A DNA stretch of 64,000 nucleotides, taken from NCBI RefSeq assembly GCF_030653815.1, contig NZ_JAURYQ010000006.1, positions 1-64,000 of the forward strand. Reading direction: 5' to 3'. The notes under the pieces are model-generated. The model was not told the origin of the DNA, made no database searches, and saw only the letters and a program-made list of their open reading frames with translations. Below, piece after piece: positions 15,697 to 25,394 of the stretch (the stretch's first letter is position 1; the number at the start of each line of letters is the position of its first letter). The stretch is from Rhodoferax sp. (GTDB taxonomy: Bacteria > Pseudomonadota > Gammaproteobacteria > Burkholderiales > Burkholderiaceae_C). Made by a program: the position numbers and the translations under genes.

Positions 15697-16785
15697 ATGA
15701 ATACTTCCAAGCCGAAGCAACAGCTTCTTGATGCGCATGCCAGTCTTGGCAGCACCTCTACCCCTGACGCCGGCGATGATTCTGGCGAGTCGATTGCCAG
15801 AGTAACTGCCGTTGATCGCGGCCAATACATCATCAGAAATGCGGAGGGTGAAGTGCCCGCCAAGCTGACGGGCCGGACCATCTACTCCAGCGAATCGCCC
15901 GTTGATCTACCCTGCGTCGGTGATTGGGTCCGCGTCAGTTATCACGACTTTGGTGCTCATGCGAGCATTCTTGATGTTCTGCCGCGAAAGTCGTTTCTGA
16001 GACGAAAAAAACCTGGCAGCAATATCGAGTTCCAGATGATCGCCGCCAATATCGATGTGGCCTTCATTGTCCAGTCCTGCCACTTTGATTTCAATGTGCG
16101 AAGACTGGAGCGCTATCTCGTGATGACCAGCGAAGGGCATATTCAGCCAGTCGTGCTACTCACCAAGACTGACCTGATCAGTCCAGCGGCGCTGGAACAA
16201 CTGGTCTCGAAGATTCGCGATGCCGGCATCGGCGCCAGAATCATCACTCTAAGCAATGTCAGCGGAAACGGCATTGATCAACTCCGCGAGCTGATTCAAC
16301 CCGGCAAAACCTACTGCCTGCTGGGATCATCCGGCGTAGGCAAAACGACGCTCGTCAATCGCCTGGTCGGTGATTCCACTCTGGCAACAAGAACAGTCAG
16401 CAATTCTGGAGAAGGCAGGCATACAACCACCCGGCGTCAACTCATCGTGCTTGAGAACGGTGGGTTTTTGATTGACATGCCTGGCATGCGCGAATTGGGA
16501 ATGCTCGGTGTCAGCGAGGGGATCGATGACAGTTTTTTCGATATACAAGCGCGTTCACTGAACTGCCGCTTCAGCAACTGCACGCATACCAGCGAGCCTG
16601 GCTGCGCCATCCGGGATTCCATCGCCAAGGGTGAAATGGATGCGGCGCATTTTCAAAGCTACCAGAAGCTGAAGAAAGAATCTGAGTTTCTCGAAATGTC
16701 TTATCACGAGAAGCGCCAGAAGGACCGTGATTTCGGCAAGCTTGTGCGCTCCGTCATGAAATCCAAGGGGAGGCGGGATGAGTGA
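15697..16785 (+). CDS. rsgA: RsgA-family ribosome-assembly GTPase
   Basis: The 362-residue protein is a circularly permuted GTPase that acts in late 30S subunit maturation. An OB-fold precedes the G domain; TKTDL (G4) comes before GSSGVGKTTL (G1), and DMPGMRELG is the G3 region. The C-terminal zinc knuckle CRFSNCTHTSEPGC is intact. The ATG at 15697 is preferred over the TTG at 15685, though neither has a good Shine-Dalgarno. The N-terminus is longer than usual and codon usage looks less GC-rich than its neighbours, so it may be a second, transferred copy. Confidence 0.85.
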   Translation: MNTSKPKQQLLDAHASLGSTSTPDAGDDSGESIARVTAVDRGQYIIRNAEGEVPAKLTGRTIYSSESPVDLPCVGDWVRVSYHDFGAHASILDVLPRKSFLRRKKPGSNIEFQMIAANIDVAFIVQSCHFDFNVRRLERYLVMTSEGHIQPVVLLTKTDLISPAALEQLVSKIRDAGIGARIITLSNVSGNGIDQLRELIQPGKTYCLLGSSGVGKTTLVNRLVGDSTLATRTVSNSGEGRHTTTRRQLIVLENGGFLIDMPGMRELGMLGVSEGIDDSFFDIQARSLNCRFSNCTHTSEPGCAIRDSIAKGEMDAAHFQSYQKLKKESEFLEMSYHEKRQKDRDFGKLVRSVMKSKGRRDE

Positions 16786-16817
16786 GCCTTAGACCTGAGG
16801 TCTACTCGTTGAATTGG

Positions 16818-16841
16818 CGTTTCCCGGCTGGCCGGGAAACG
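16818..16841 (+). terminator. Hairpin after rsgA
   Basis: CGTTTCCCGG and CCGGGAAACG pair perfectly over 10 bp around a CTGG loop, about 30 bases after the rsgA stop. The following sequence is pyrimidine-rich (TCTCTTCTCTC) rather than a pure U-tract, so it is a plausible but not ideal intrinsic terminator. Confidence 0.5.
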
Positions 16842-17260
16842 TCTCTTCTCTCAAGTGAGGATGAAATGTCTGATTTTCGTTTTGACGAATGTTCTCTTTG
16901 GATCGGCAACGCCTGTACGGCCCGCACCTGACCGATCGTTCATGGCCGGTTTGCACGCACCTCACATCGAGTGTCCGGATGTTGGACAGCGGCCGTACGC
17001 CCAACTGCCTGTCTGATATCAGGTAATGATCGGCACCGCCACGCCGGTCGCCGACCGCGAGTGACTCAATTCCGCCAGATCCGGCTAAAGATCTTTCTTC
17101 AATCGGTTCAGTTTGCGTTCATGTACGCTCACGCAGAATGGGACCCATGCAATTGGTCCTGACCGACTTTGCGGATAAATCGACAGCGTTGGCACCGTTA
17201 GTCGCTGGTGCCACGATCACGACCAATTACACCTTCCCTTAACTCATCAAGAGGTCCAAT
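16842..17260. other. Unexplained intergenic stretch before the CigR-like gene
   Basis: About 420 bases with no supportable gene. Short frames on both strands are interrupted and lack ribosome-binding sites. It looks like a decayed reading frame or a dispersed repeat. The last 20 bases contain AAGAGG, the Shine-Dalgarno of the next gene. Confidence 0.4.
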
Positions 17261-17797
17261 ATGAAAACAACTCAAATCAAGACCAGCCGGACATTGGCGC
17301 TGCTGCTGGCGGGCCTGCTCGCCACGGCAGGCGCGATCGCTGAAAAGCCGGATTTTGCCGGTGGCGGCAAGAATGGCCAGGGCGGCAAGCACGTCGAGGA
17401 AAAGAAGACGCAAGCGCCAGAGCGCAAGGTGAAGGAGCATCGCAGTAGCGAGTCGACGCAGCAGCGCGACAACGTCAAGGTGGGCGGCTATTTCCGTGAG
17501 GAGCAGCGCACCGCGGCCCACAACTATTACAGCGAGCAATACCGGGTTGGTAAATGCCCGCCGGGGCTGGCCAAGAAGAACAACGGCTGCATGCCGCCGG
17601 GGCAGGCCCGCAAGTGGGCAATGGGCCAACCGTTGCCGCGCGAGGTCGTGTATTACCCCGTGCCGCCGGCTGTGGTGGTGCAACTTGGTGTGCCACCGGC
17701 TGGTCAGCGCTATGTGCGGGTGGCCTCTGACATCCTGCTCATCAGCACCGGCACGCGGATGGTGATCGACGGGATTCAGGATCTTGGTCGCCAGTAA
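17261..17797 (+). CDS. CigR/RcnB-like secreted protein
   Basis: The 178-residue protein has a clear signal peptide (residues 1-28, LALLLAGLLATAGAIA). A charged, Gly/Lys-rich mature start follows. The C-terminal half, CPPGLAKKNNGCMPPGQARK, then GQPLP and a final VIDGI, is typical of the RcnB/CigR family. RcnB modulates nickel/cobalt efflux; CigR was described as an anti-virulence inner-membrane regulator. Its role here is unknown. It stands alone between two long non-coding stretches. Confidence 0.7.
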   Translation: MKTTQIKTSRTLALLLAGLLATAGAIAEKPDFAGGGKNGQGGKHVEEKKTQAPERKVKEHRSSESTQQRDNVKVGGYFREEQRTAAHNYYSEQYRVGKCPPGLAKKNNGCMPPGQARKWAMGQPLPREVVYYPVPPAVVVQLGVPPAGQRYVRVASDILLISTGTRMVIDGIQDLGRQ

Positions 17798-18343
17798 ACG
17801 GTTCTTCGGTCCTCCTCGCCGTGCGCTGCGGAACCTTTCTGAAGATGGTGAAACTGCTCAAGGTTCTGGAGCGTCATCTCGAACTGCTCAAGGAGGTTAG
17901 AGCCGCTTGAAACAAGCGTGAGGGAAGTAAGTTTCCGCACCAGCACCCCTTTCGACGCGAGACGACATGAAGTCAACACCGGCTGATGAAATCGGCGTTG
18001 TTGCGCCACATTGTCAAAACTCGATAAACGGGGTTGGTGGCGCGCACGATTCTTTCAACTTTAATGTGCCGGATGTGAACAAGGCCAACCAGTTGCGGGG
18101 CTTGGCGATCAAAGGTTGGCGCAGCATGCACCCCAAAACTGGCGGGATGGGCTGAGAAAACGGAAATTTGATCGGTGCCGGGTGTCCAGCAACATAGAGA
18201 CGCTGGACTGCTGCACTTCCCGACAGCGGGTATTCGTGGTGGTTTGCAAACGCTGCAAACCTATCCTCCGCAAGCATCAAGACTTTCGTCATTCACCTCA
18301 TAGGTCGCCCGCACAGATTGAGGCATGGGCCAGAAATCAAAGC
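17798..18343. other. Unexplained intergenic stretch between the CigR-like gene and purH
   Basis: About 550 bases with no convincing gene. A 21-codon leucine-rich frame (MVKLLKVLERHLELLKEVRA, from about 17845) contains a direct repeat of AACTGCTCAAGG and may be a fragment of a mobile-element protein. Two perfect hairpins follow: GTCCAGC/GCTGGAC at 18184-18208 and GGTTTGCA/TGCAAACC at 18241-18261. In other betaproteobacteria ruvC often follows purH here; it is absent. Confidence 0.4.
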
Positions 18344-18368
18344 CTGGCTAAAAGCGTCTTTTAACCAG
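18344..18368 (-). terminator. Terminator of the dusB-fis-purH operon
   Basis: CTGGTTAAAAG and CTTTTAGCCAG (minus strand) pair over 11 bp with one G-U wobble around an ACG loop, starting 2 bases after the purH stop. The downstream U content is modest. Confidence 0.5.
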
Positions 18369-18369
18369 C

Positions 18370-19953
18370 TCAATGCCTGAAATGGCGCACGCCTGAATAC
18401 ACCATGGCGACGCCGCGCTCATTGGCGGCATCGATCACTTCCTGGTCGCGCATCGAGCCACCCGGCTGAATCACGCAGGTAGCGCCGGCATCCACCACCA
18501 CATCAAGGCCGTCGCGGAACGGGAAGAAGGCATCGCTGGCAACTGCGGTACCCTTCAGGCTCAGGCCCGCATGCTCGGCCTTGATGCTGGCAATGCGCGC
18601 CGAATCGAGTCGGCTCATCTGGCCCGCGCCCACACCCATGGTCATGCCGCCCTTGCAGAAGACGATGGCGTTGCTCTTGACGAACTTGGCGATGTTCCAG
18701 GCAAACAGCAGGTCTTGCAATTGCTCGGGCGTGGGTTGCAGCTTGGTGACCACCTTGAGGTCGGCCAGCGTGAGGAGGTGGTTGTCGGCGGTTTGCATCA
18801 GCAGGCCCGAGCCCACGCGCTTGATGTCCATGGCATTGCGACCGTTGTCCCAGTCGCTGGCGCCACCGGGTGGCAATGCAATTTGCAAAATACGCACATT
18901 GACCTTGCTCTTGAACACGGCCAGTGCCTCGGGCGTGAAGCTGGGCGCCATCAGCACCTCGATGAACTGCTTGGACATTTGCAGCGCAGCGCGCTCATCG
19001 AGCGGGCAGTTGAGGGCAATGATGCCGCCAAAGGCTGAGGTCGGGTCGGTCTGGAAGGCCTTGCTGTAGGCTTCCAGCGAATCGGCACCCACGGCCACGC
19101 CGCAGGGGTTGGCGTGTTTGACGATGACACAGGCGGGGGTGTCAAAGCTCTTGACGCATTCCCAGGCGGCATCAGCGTCGGCGATGTTGTTGTAGCTGAG
19201 TTCCTTGCCCTGCAATTGCACGGCGCTCACCAGCGAGCCTGGTGCCGGGTACAGGTCGCGGTAAAAAGCGGCGCTCTGGTGCGGATTTTCACCGTAGCGC
19301 AGGTCTTGCAGCTTGATGAAGTTGGTGTTGCTTTGCCCCGGGAACAGGCTGCGCGCCGGTGTGCTGGCGCCCTCCTCGAATGTGATCGATGACAAATAAT
19401 TGCTGATGGCGCCGTCGTACTGGCTGATGCGGTTGAATGCCGCCACACTAAGGGCAAACTTGGTCTTGAGCGTCAAGCCACCGTCTTTCAGCTCGGCCAG
19501 CACTTGGGCGTACTGCGAGGCGTCGGTCAATACCGCCACATCTTTCCAGTTTTTGGCGGCGCTGCGCACCATGGCCGGGCCGCCAATGTCGATGTTCTCA
19601 ATGGCGTCTTCGAGCGTGCAACCGGCCTTGGCCACGGTGGCTTCGAACGGGTACAAATTGACCACCAGCAGGTCGATGGTGTCGATGGCGTGGGCCTTGA
19701 GGGCGGTCATGTGCTCGGGCACATCGCGCCGGGCCAGCAGGCCACCATGGACCTTGGGATGCAGGGTTTTGACACGGCCGTCGAGCATTTCCGGGAAACC
19801 CGTGACTTCGGCCACCTCGGTCACGGGCAGGCCCTGGTCGGCCAGCAGTTTGGCCGTGCCGCCGGTGGACAGCAGTTTGATGCCGAGCGCGTGCAGGGCC
19901 TGGGCAAATTCAACAATGCCGGTTTTGTCGGAGACAGAAATTAAAGCGTTCAT
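18370..19953 (-). CDS. purH: Bifunctional AICAR transformylase / IMP cyclohydrolase
   Basis: The 527-residue enzyme carries out the last two steps of IMP synthesis: formylation of AICAR, then ring closure. The N-terminal MGS-like domain opens [18 protein letters not shown] with STGGTA. The transformylase domain contains RYGENPHQ and the catalytic KHANPCGVA. Length is standard. It is the last gene after dusB and fis, 61 bases from fis. Confidence 0.97.
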   Translation of the reverse strand: MNALISVSDKTGIVEFAQALHALGIKLLSTGGTAKLLADQGLPVTEVAEVTGFPEMLDGRVKTLHPKVHGGLLARRDVPEHMTALKAHAIDTIDLLVVNLYPFEATVAKAGCTLEDAIENIDIGGPAMVRSAAKNWKDVAVLTDASQYAQVLAELKDGGLTLKTKFALSVAAFNRISQYDGAISNYLSSITFEEGASTPARSLFPGQSNTNFIKLQDLRYGENPHQSAAFYRDLYPAPGSLVSAVQLQGKELSYNNIADADAAWECVKSFDTPACVIVKHANPCGVAVGADSLEAYSKAFQTDPTSAFGGIIALNCPLDERAALQMSKQFIEVLMAPSFTPEALAVFKSKVNVRILQIALPPGGASDWDNGRNAMDIKRVGSGLLMQTADNHLLTLADLKVVTKLQPTPEQLQDLLFAWNIAKFVKSNAIVFCKGGMTMGVGAGQMSRLDSARIASIKAEHAGLSLKGTAVASDAFFPFRDGLDVVVDAGATCVIQPGGSMRDQEVIDAANERGVAMVYSGVRHFRH

Positions 19954-20014
19954 GGTTCTTCGTTTTTAAGTTTGAAATCGGTGCGGCGGCGTTGGGCAAA
20001 CACCTTGCCGAGGC

Positions 20015-20251
20015 TTAATCGATGAGCTTGTGCTCGAGCAGTTTCTTGCGCAGGGTGTTGCGGTTCAGCCCGAGGTATTGGGCCGCTTTGGACTGGTTGT
20101 TGTCAGCGCGCTGCATCACCACTTCGAGCAGGGGTTTCTCCACCACGGCCAGCAGCATGTCGTACATGCCATTGGGCTCGCTATGCCCTAAATCGGTCAG
20201 GTAGCTTTCTAAATTGCTGCGCACACAGTCTGCGATATGCAGGGGTTTCAT
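20015..20251 (-). CDS. fis: Fis-family DNA-binding protein
   Basis: The 78-residue protein carries the C-terminal Fis helix-turn-helix, NNQSKAAQYLGLNRNTLRKK. Fis is a nucleoid protein that bends DNA and activates stable-RNA promoters in fast growth. It starts inside the end of dusB (4-base overlap), the classic dusB-fis operon, so its level is set by the dusB promoter and translational coupling. It is shorter than E. coli Fis (98 residues), as is usual in betaproteobacteria. Confidence 0.93.
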   Translation of the reverse strand: MKPLHIADCVRSNLESYLTDLGHSEPNGMYDMLLAVVEKPLLEVVMQRADNNQSKAAQYLGLNRNTLRKKLLEHKLID

Positions 20252-21306
20252 TGAAGGGTCTCCATGTTTTTATTGAGGTCACGTTCAAAATGATTCGGCG
20301 GGCTGGATGGCTGGGGCAGGCGATCCATGCGTGCATTGAGTTCATCAAAAAATTCTGCCACCGACGCCCATTGCGTCTGGCAATCCGGCAAAGTGTTCAT
20401 GTGGGTCCGAAAGGCCTCGCCACCGGGAAGATCCCGCACGTACCAGCCAATATGCTTGCGCGCGCTGAGCACGCCCATGAATTCACCGTACAGGCTGTAA
20501 TGGTCTTGCAAGTGGGCCAGCAGCAGGTGTTTGACCTCGGCCACCAGCGGCGGCGCCAGGGGCTCACCCGTGGCCAAAAAATGTACGATTTCCCGAAAGA
20601 TCCAGGGCCGCCCTTGTGCCGCGCGGCCAATCATCACGGCGTCGGCACCGGTGGCAGCGAGCACCGCGCGCGCTTTTTCCGGACCGTCGATGTCGCCATT
20701 GGCCACCACCGGAATACGCAGCGCAGCCTTCACGGCCGCAATGGTGTCGTACTCGGCCTGCCCGCGATAACCCTGCTCGCGGGTGCGGCCATGCACGGTC
20801 ACCATCTGCACGCCGGCCGACTCGGCCGCCCGGGCCAGTTGCACCGCGTTTTTGGCGGTGTTGCACCAGCCGGTGCGCATCTTGAGGGTGACCGGCACAC
20901 CCAGCGGCGCACAGGCCTGCACCACCGCCGACACAATGCTGATGGCCAGTGTCTCGTCCTGCATCAGGGCGGAACCAGCCCATTTGTTGCACACTTTTTT
21001 GGCCGGGCAGCCCATGTTGATGTCGATGATCTGGGCGCCCCGGTCGATGTTGTAGCGCGCCGCATCGGCCATCATGGGTGCATCGGTGCCGGCAATCTGC
21101 ACGGCGATGGGGCCAGGCTCACCCTCGTGGTTGGCGCGCTGCGAGGTCTTGAGCGAACGCATCAGGTCGGGTCGGCTGGTCACCATTTCGCTCACCGCGT
21201 AACCCGCACCAAGCCGTTTGCACAGCTGGCGAAACGGCCGGTCCGTCACCCCCGCCATGGGGGCGACAAAACAGGTGTTGGGCAAAAAGTAGGGGCCGAT
21301 GTTCAT
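20248..21306 (-). CDS. dusB: tRNA-dihydrouridine synthase B
   Basis: The 352-residue FMN enzyme reduces specific uridines in tRNA to dihydrouridine. The start FVAPMAGVTDRPFRQLC, the catalytic-cysteine region INMGCPAKKVCNKWAGSALM, and HGRTREQGY are diagnostic. The ATG at 21306 is chosen because the upstream extension in the same frame is not family-like. First gene of the dusB-fis-purH operon. Confidence 0.95.
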   Translation of the reverse strand: MNIGPYFLPNTCFVAPMAGVTDRPFRQLCKRLGAGYAVSEMVTSRPDLMRSLKTSQRANHEGEPGPIAVQIAGTDAPMMADAARYNIDRGAQIIDINMGCPAKKVCNKWAGSALMQDETLAISIVSAVVQACAPLGVPVTLKMRTGWCNTAKNAVQLARAAESAGVQMVTVHGRTREQGYRGQAEYDTIAAVKAALRIPVVANGDIDGPEKARAVLAATGADAVMIGRAAQGRPWIFREIVHFLATGEPLAPPLVAEVKHLLLAHLQDHYSLYGEFMGVLSARKHIGWYVRDLPGGEAFRTHMNTLPDCQTQWASVAEFFDELNARMDRLPQPSSPPNHFERDLNKNMETLQ

Positions 21307-21454
21307 GCGAACGTGTTCAAAGCAAAGGGAAATGCCAGCGGGAAAGAGGTAACAAAAAATTTGGGGAATAAGGATTCTAGCTGCCCAAAATTTCAGCAAA
21401 TGAAATAAACGCCAATCCTTGCGCTTACCCTGCAAAACCTATACTGCGGCACTC

Positions 21455-21925
21455 ATGGAACTCTGGATAGATCACCTTCTCACCCTGCTGGCGTTGCCCA
21501 AATATGGCCTCAGCAGCGTTTTTGTGGTGTCCTTCGTCTCGGCCACCCTGCTGCCCATGGGTTCTGAGCCCGTGGTGTACGGCCTGGTGGAACTCAATCC
21601 GTCGCTGTTCTGGCCGGCGATTGCCGTCGCCACGGTGGGCAACACACTGGGCGGCGCGGTCAGCTGGTGGATGGGGCTGGCGTCGCACAAGGTGGTGGAC
21701 AAATACCAGCACTCAAAACACCACCTGCGTGCGCTCGCCTGGCTGGAGCACCTCGGCCCCAAGGCCTGCTTGCTGGCCTGGCTGCCCGTGGTGGGCGACC
21801 CGCTGTGCGCGGTGGCGGGTTGGCTGAAACTGCCATTCTGGCCCTGCCTGGGCTACATGGCCATCGGCAAATGCGCCCGCTACATCACCATGACAGCTGC
21901 GTTGCTGGGGATTTTTAACGGCTAG
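21455..21925 (+). CDS. yqaA: YqaA family membrane protein (DedA/SNARE-associated type)
   Basis: The 156-residue protein has several hydrophobic segments and the small DedA-like signature: FVVSFVSATLLPMGSEP near the start, ATVGNTLGGAVSWWMG in the middle, and WLPVVGDPLCAVAGWLK near the C-terminus. DedA-type proteins are thought to move phospholipids or to maintain proton-motive force; YqaA itself is uncharacterised. It is convergent with ychF, 9 bases between the stops. Confidence 0.85.
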   Translation: MELWIDHLLTLLALPKYGLSSVFVVSFVSATLLPMGSEPVVYGLVELNPSLFWPAIAVATVGNTLGGAVSWWMGLASHKVVDKYQHSKHHLRALAWLEHLGPKACLLAWLPVVGDPLCAVAGWLKLPFWPCLGYMAIGKCARYITMTAALLGIFNG

Positions 21926-21934
21926 ATCGCGAAT

Positions 21935-23023
21935 TTACGAACTGAACAAAAAGTTCATCACGTCGCCATCCTTGACCACGTAGTCCTTGCCTTCAGCGCG
22001 CATCTTGCCGGCATCCTTGGCGCCCTGCTCGCCCTTGTAGCTGATGTAGTCGTCATAGGCAATGGTCTGGGCGCGGATGTAGCCCTTCTCGAAATCGGTG
22101 TGGATCACGCCCGCCGCCTGCGGCCCGGTGTCGCCCTTGTGGATGGTCCAGGCGCGCACCTCCTTGACCCCGGCGGTGAAATAAGTCTGCAGGCCCAGCA
22201 AATCGTAGGCCGCGCGAATCAGACGGTTCAGGCCCGGCTCGTGCAGGCCCATTTCTTCCAGGAACATCAGGCGGTCTTCGTCGCTCATGTCGGCCATTTC
22301 GGCCTCCAGCTTGGCAGAAATAGCCACCACCGGCGCGTTCTGGGCCGCGGCATAGGCCGTCAGGCGGTCCAGCAAGGGGTTGTTCTCGAACCCGTCTTCA
22401 GACACGTTGGCGACAAACATGGCGGGCTTGGCCGTGATCAAGAAAAACTGTTTCAACAAGGGCTGCTCTTCCTTGCTGAAGTCCAGTGCGCGCACCGGCT
22501 TGGCTTCATTGAGGGCAGCCTGGCAGCGCTCCAGGATGCTGACCAGTTTGGCTGCTTCCTTGTCGCCGCCCGATTTGGCGGCTTTCTGGTAACGCGACAG
22601 CGCCTTGTCCACCGTGCTCAGATCAGCCAGGCAGAGTTCGGTCTGGATCACTTCGATGTCAGAAATCGGGTCGACCCGGCCGGACACATGGATCACGTTG
22701 TCGTCTTCAAAGCAGCGCACCACATTGATGATGGCGTCGGTCTCGCGGATGTGCGCCAAAAACTTGTTGCCCAAGCCCTCACCCGTGCTGGCACCGGCGA
22801 CCAGACCGGCAATGTCGACAAACTCGACAATGGCGCGTTGCACGCGCTCGGGGTGCACGATGGCCGACAGTGCGTCGAGTCGGGAGTCGGGCACCTCGAC
22901 AATGCCCACATTGGGCTCGATGGTGCAAAAGGGGTAGTTCTCCGCCGCAATGCCCGCCTTGGTCAGCGCGTTGAACAGGGTCGATTTACCGACGTTGGGC
23001 AAGCCCACGATGCCACACTTCAT
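21935..23023 (-). CDS. ychF: Redox-responsive ATPase/GTPase YchF
   Basis: The 362-residue Obg-family P-loop protein prefers ATP and associates with ribosomes. G1 is [15 protein letters not shown] at residues 7-21; the altered G4 region is NVSEDGFEN, as in YchF rather than true GTPases. A TGS domain follows at the C-terminus, ending in DGDVMNFLF. Length is canonical. Confidence 0.96.
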   Translation of the reverse strand: MKCGIVGLPNVGKSTLFNALTKAGIAAENYPFCTIEPNVGIVEVPDSRLDALSAIVHPERVQRAIVEFVDIAGLVAGASTGEGLGNKFLAHIRETDAIINVVRCFEDDNVIHVSGRVDPISDIEVIQTELCLADLSTVDKALSRYQKAAKSGGDKEAAKLVSILERCQAALNEAKPVRALDFSKEEQPLLKQFFLITAKPAMFVANVSEDGFENNPLLDRLTAYAAAQNAPVVAISAKLEAEMADMSDEDRLMFLEEMGLHEPGLNRLIRAAYDLLGLQTYFTAGVKEVRAWTIHKGDTGPQAAGVIHTDFEKGYIRAQTIAYDDYISYKGEQGAKDAGKMRAEGKDYVVKDGDVMNFLFSS

Positions 23024-23054
23024 GAAATATCCTTATGAGTCAAAAAACGAATGG

Positions 23055-23411
23055 TCAGGCCAAAAACTTGCGCCAGGCCCCGATGTTGTACACCTCCGGG
23101 TAGCCATTCTTTTTAAGCAACAGCTTGGCCATGCCACTGCGTGATCCGCTGGCGCAGCAAAGAACCACCGGGGCAGATTTAGGGATCTCACCGAGCCGGC
23201 TACCCAACTCCTGCAAGGGGATATTGATGGTTCCGGGAGCGTTCGCGCTGGCAAACTCAGCAGCTGATCTCACGTCGACAAAGGTGGCGCCATTCTTTTT
23301 GAGCGTTGGCAGCATGGCAACGACTTTTTTCGAATTCCACCACTTGTAGCCAAACCAGCCACACAAGGCCAGGATGGGCCAATACTTTTGAAAAAGATCC
23401 GATAAATCCAA
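23055..23411 (-). CDS. Membrane-anchored rhodanese-like protein
   Basis: The 118-residue protein has one N-terminal transmembrane helix (YWPILALCGWFGY) and then a rhodanese domain with the active-site loop CASGSRSG. Single-domain rhodaneses transfer sulfane sulfur, usually to thiols or cyanide. I chose a TTG at 23411 because AAGGAG sits seven bases upstream; ATG codons earlier in the frame would add non-family residues. It lies between ychF and a divergent Ubi-type hydroxylase. Confidence 0.8.
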   Translation of the reverse strand: MDLSDLFQKYWPILALCGWFGYKWWNSKKVVAMLPTLKKNGATFVDVRSAAEFASANAPGTINIPLQELGSRLGEIPKSAPVVLCCASGSRSGMAKLLLKKNGYPEVYNIGAWRKFLA

Positions 23412-23526
23412 AAAACACTCCTTGTCACGGCATTGATCACCGCAAAAAACAAGCTGGTGAGTGTATGCGATGCGGTTTTTAAGGGGCTGAGCGACGCGCC
23501 AGGTGCGCCCTCCTACAATCCCTTCC

Positions 23527-24639
23527 ATGACACATCATCTTGATATTTGCATTCGTGGTGGCGGCATTGTGGGGCATGCCCTGGCGCTATTGCTGGCGCG
23601 CGACCGGCTGCGTATTGGCCTGGTCGCACCCCAGTCCGCCGCCCAGGGCGAGCCTGACGTGCGGGCTTATGCGCTCAACGCGAAGTCCAAGGCCTTGCTT
23701 GAATCGGTGCGCTGCTGGCCGGATGCCCTGCACGCCACGCCGGTGATGGACATGCAGGTCAAGGGCGACGACGGTGGCTGCGTCAATTTTTCGGCCACCG
23801 AGCTGGTTGTGCCCGCGCTGACCTGGATTGTCGATGTGCCCACGCTGGAAGCCCAGTTGCGCGAGGCAGTGCGCTTTCAACCGCATATCGAATTGCTGGA
23901 GTCCCCACGGCCGGCCACCCTCACCGTGGTGTGTGAAGGCAAGGCCAGCCGCACGCGGGAAGAATTCGGCGTCGACTTTGCCGCCACGCGCTACCCGCAA
24001 CACGCCATTGCCGCACGACTCAAATGCGAAAAACCGCATGGCCAAGTGGCACGCCAATGGTTTACCCAGGGGGAGATCCTGGCCTTTTTGCCGCTCGACG
24101 GCGCGCAGGGCGACACTGTGGCCATGGTCTGGTCGGCGCGCGATGCCCGCACACCCGAGCTGCTGGATGACAGCGAAGACTGCTTTTGCGAGCAGCTTGA
24201 GCAACTGAGCGAAGGCGTTTTGGGCAAGCTCAGCCTGATCAGCCCGCGCAAAGCCTGGCCACTGCAGTCGGCACAGGCCAGCCGCTGGATGGGCGTGACC
24301 AACGGCCAGGCCTGGGCGCTGGCCGGTGATGCGGCGCACACCGTGCACCCGCTGGCCGGTCAGGGACTGAACCTGGGGCTGGCCGATGTGGCCGAGCTCA
24401 CACACATCCTGCACAAGCGCGCCTACTGGCGCCCGGTGAGTGATGCCAAACTGCTGCGCCAGTACGAGCGCGCCCGAAAAACCGAGGTCAGCGCCACGGA
24501 TGCCGCCATGACGGCTTTGCAACAGTTGTTTGACAAGCCGGGCAATGGCTGGCAAAAGTTGCGCAACTGGGGCTTGTCGGGCTTTGAGCATGTGGGCTTT
24601 TCCAAACATTGGGCGGCACGGCGTGCCATGGGCCTATAG
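23527..24639 (+). CDS. FAD-dependent ubiquinone-biosynthesis-type hydroxylase (UbiH/UbiF/VisC)
   Basis: The 370-residue flavoprotein monooxygenase has a Rossmann FAD motif GGGIVGHALALLLA near residue 12 and the second FAD motif GDAAHTVHPLAGQGLNLG near residue 260. Relatives hydroxylate the ubiquinone ring. Which ring position is used cannot be read from the sequence. dsbC follows 53 bases downstream on the same strand. Confidence 0.85.
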   Translation: MTHHLDICIRGGGIVGHALALLLARDRLRIGLVAPQSAAQGEPDVRAYALNAKSKALLESVRCWPDALHATPVMDMQVKGDDGGCVNFSATELVVPALTWIVDVPTLEAQLREAVRFQPHIELLESPRPATLTVVCEGKASRTREEFGVDFAATRYPQHAIAARLKCEKPHGQVARQWFTQGEILAFLPLDGAQGDTVAMVWSARDARTPELLDDSEDCFCEQLEQLSEGVLGKLSLISPRKAWPLQSAQASRWMGVTNGQAWALAGDAAHTVHPLAGQGLNLGLADVAELTHILHKRAYWRPVSDAKLLRQYERARKTEVSATDAAMTALQQLFDKPGNGWQKLRNWGLSGFEHVGFSKHWAARRAMGL

Positions 24640-24692
24640 AACTTATTTCACGCAGGCCGGTCTGACCCAGCTTGATTCATCACAGGATACCC

Positions 24693-25394
24693 ATGAAACG
24701 ACTCCTTATTCCCTTGATCGCTGGCACCGTCCTGCTGGCCAGCACCGCCTGGTCGCAGGAAGCCACCATCCGCAAGAACCTGGCTGAGCGCATTCCGCAA
24801 CTGCCTCAAATTGACGAAGTCATCAAATCGCCCATGCCCGGGCTCTACGAGATTCGCGTCAATGGCAACGAGATCTACTACACCGATGCTGACGCCAATT
24901 ACCTGGTACAGGGCAACCTGATCGACACCCGGCAAAAACGCAACCTGACCGAGGAACGTGTCGAAAAACTCTCGGCGATCGACTTTGGCGCCCTGCCCCT
25001 CAAGGATGCCTTCACCATGGTGCGCGGCAACGGCAAGCGCAAGCTGGCGGTGTTTGAAGATCCCAACTGCGGTTACTGCAAGCGTTTCGAGAAAGACCTG
25101 CAAAAAGTCGACAACGTCACGGTCTACCTCTTTCTTTACCCGATCCTGGGCAAGGACTCGGTTGAAAAGTCCAAAAACATCTGGTGCGCCAAGGACAAGG
25201 TCAAGGCCTGGCAGGACTGGATGGTGCGCGATGTCACGCCAGCCGCCGCCAGCTGCGACAGCGCGGCCATTGCACGCAATGTGGAACTGGGCCGCAAGTT
25301 CAAAATCACCGGCACCCCCACACTGGTGTTTGCGGACGGCAGCCGCGTGCCCGGTGCCGTGAGTGCCGACCAGGTTGAAAAACGCCTGAACTGA
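24693..25394 (+). CDS. dsbC: Thiol:disulfide interchange protein DsbC
   Basis: The 233-residue periplasmic isomerase reshuffles wrong disulfides. A signal peptide covers residues 1-22 (ending ASTAWSQ), the N-terminal dimerisation domain follows, and the thioredoxin domain carries the active site CGYC in EDPNCGYCKRF. The cis-proline loop GTPTLVF is intact. The ATG at 24693 has an AGGA upstream. Its stop overlaps the ATG of the next gene by one base. Confidence 0.93.
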   Translation: MKRLLIPLIAGTVLLASTAWSQEATIRKNLAERIPQLPQIDEVIKSPMPGLYEIRVNGNEIYYTDADANYLVQGNLIDTRQKRNLTEERVEKLSAIDFGALPLKDAFTMVRGNGKRKLAVFEDPNCGYCKRFEKDLQKVDNVTVYLFLYPILGKDSVEKSKNIWCAKDKVKAWQDWMVRDVTPAAASCDSAAIARNVELGRKFKITGTPTLVFADGSRVPGAVSADQVEKRLN

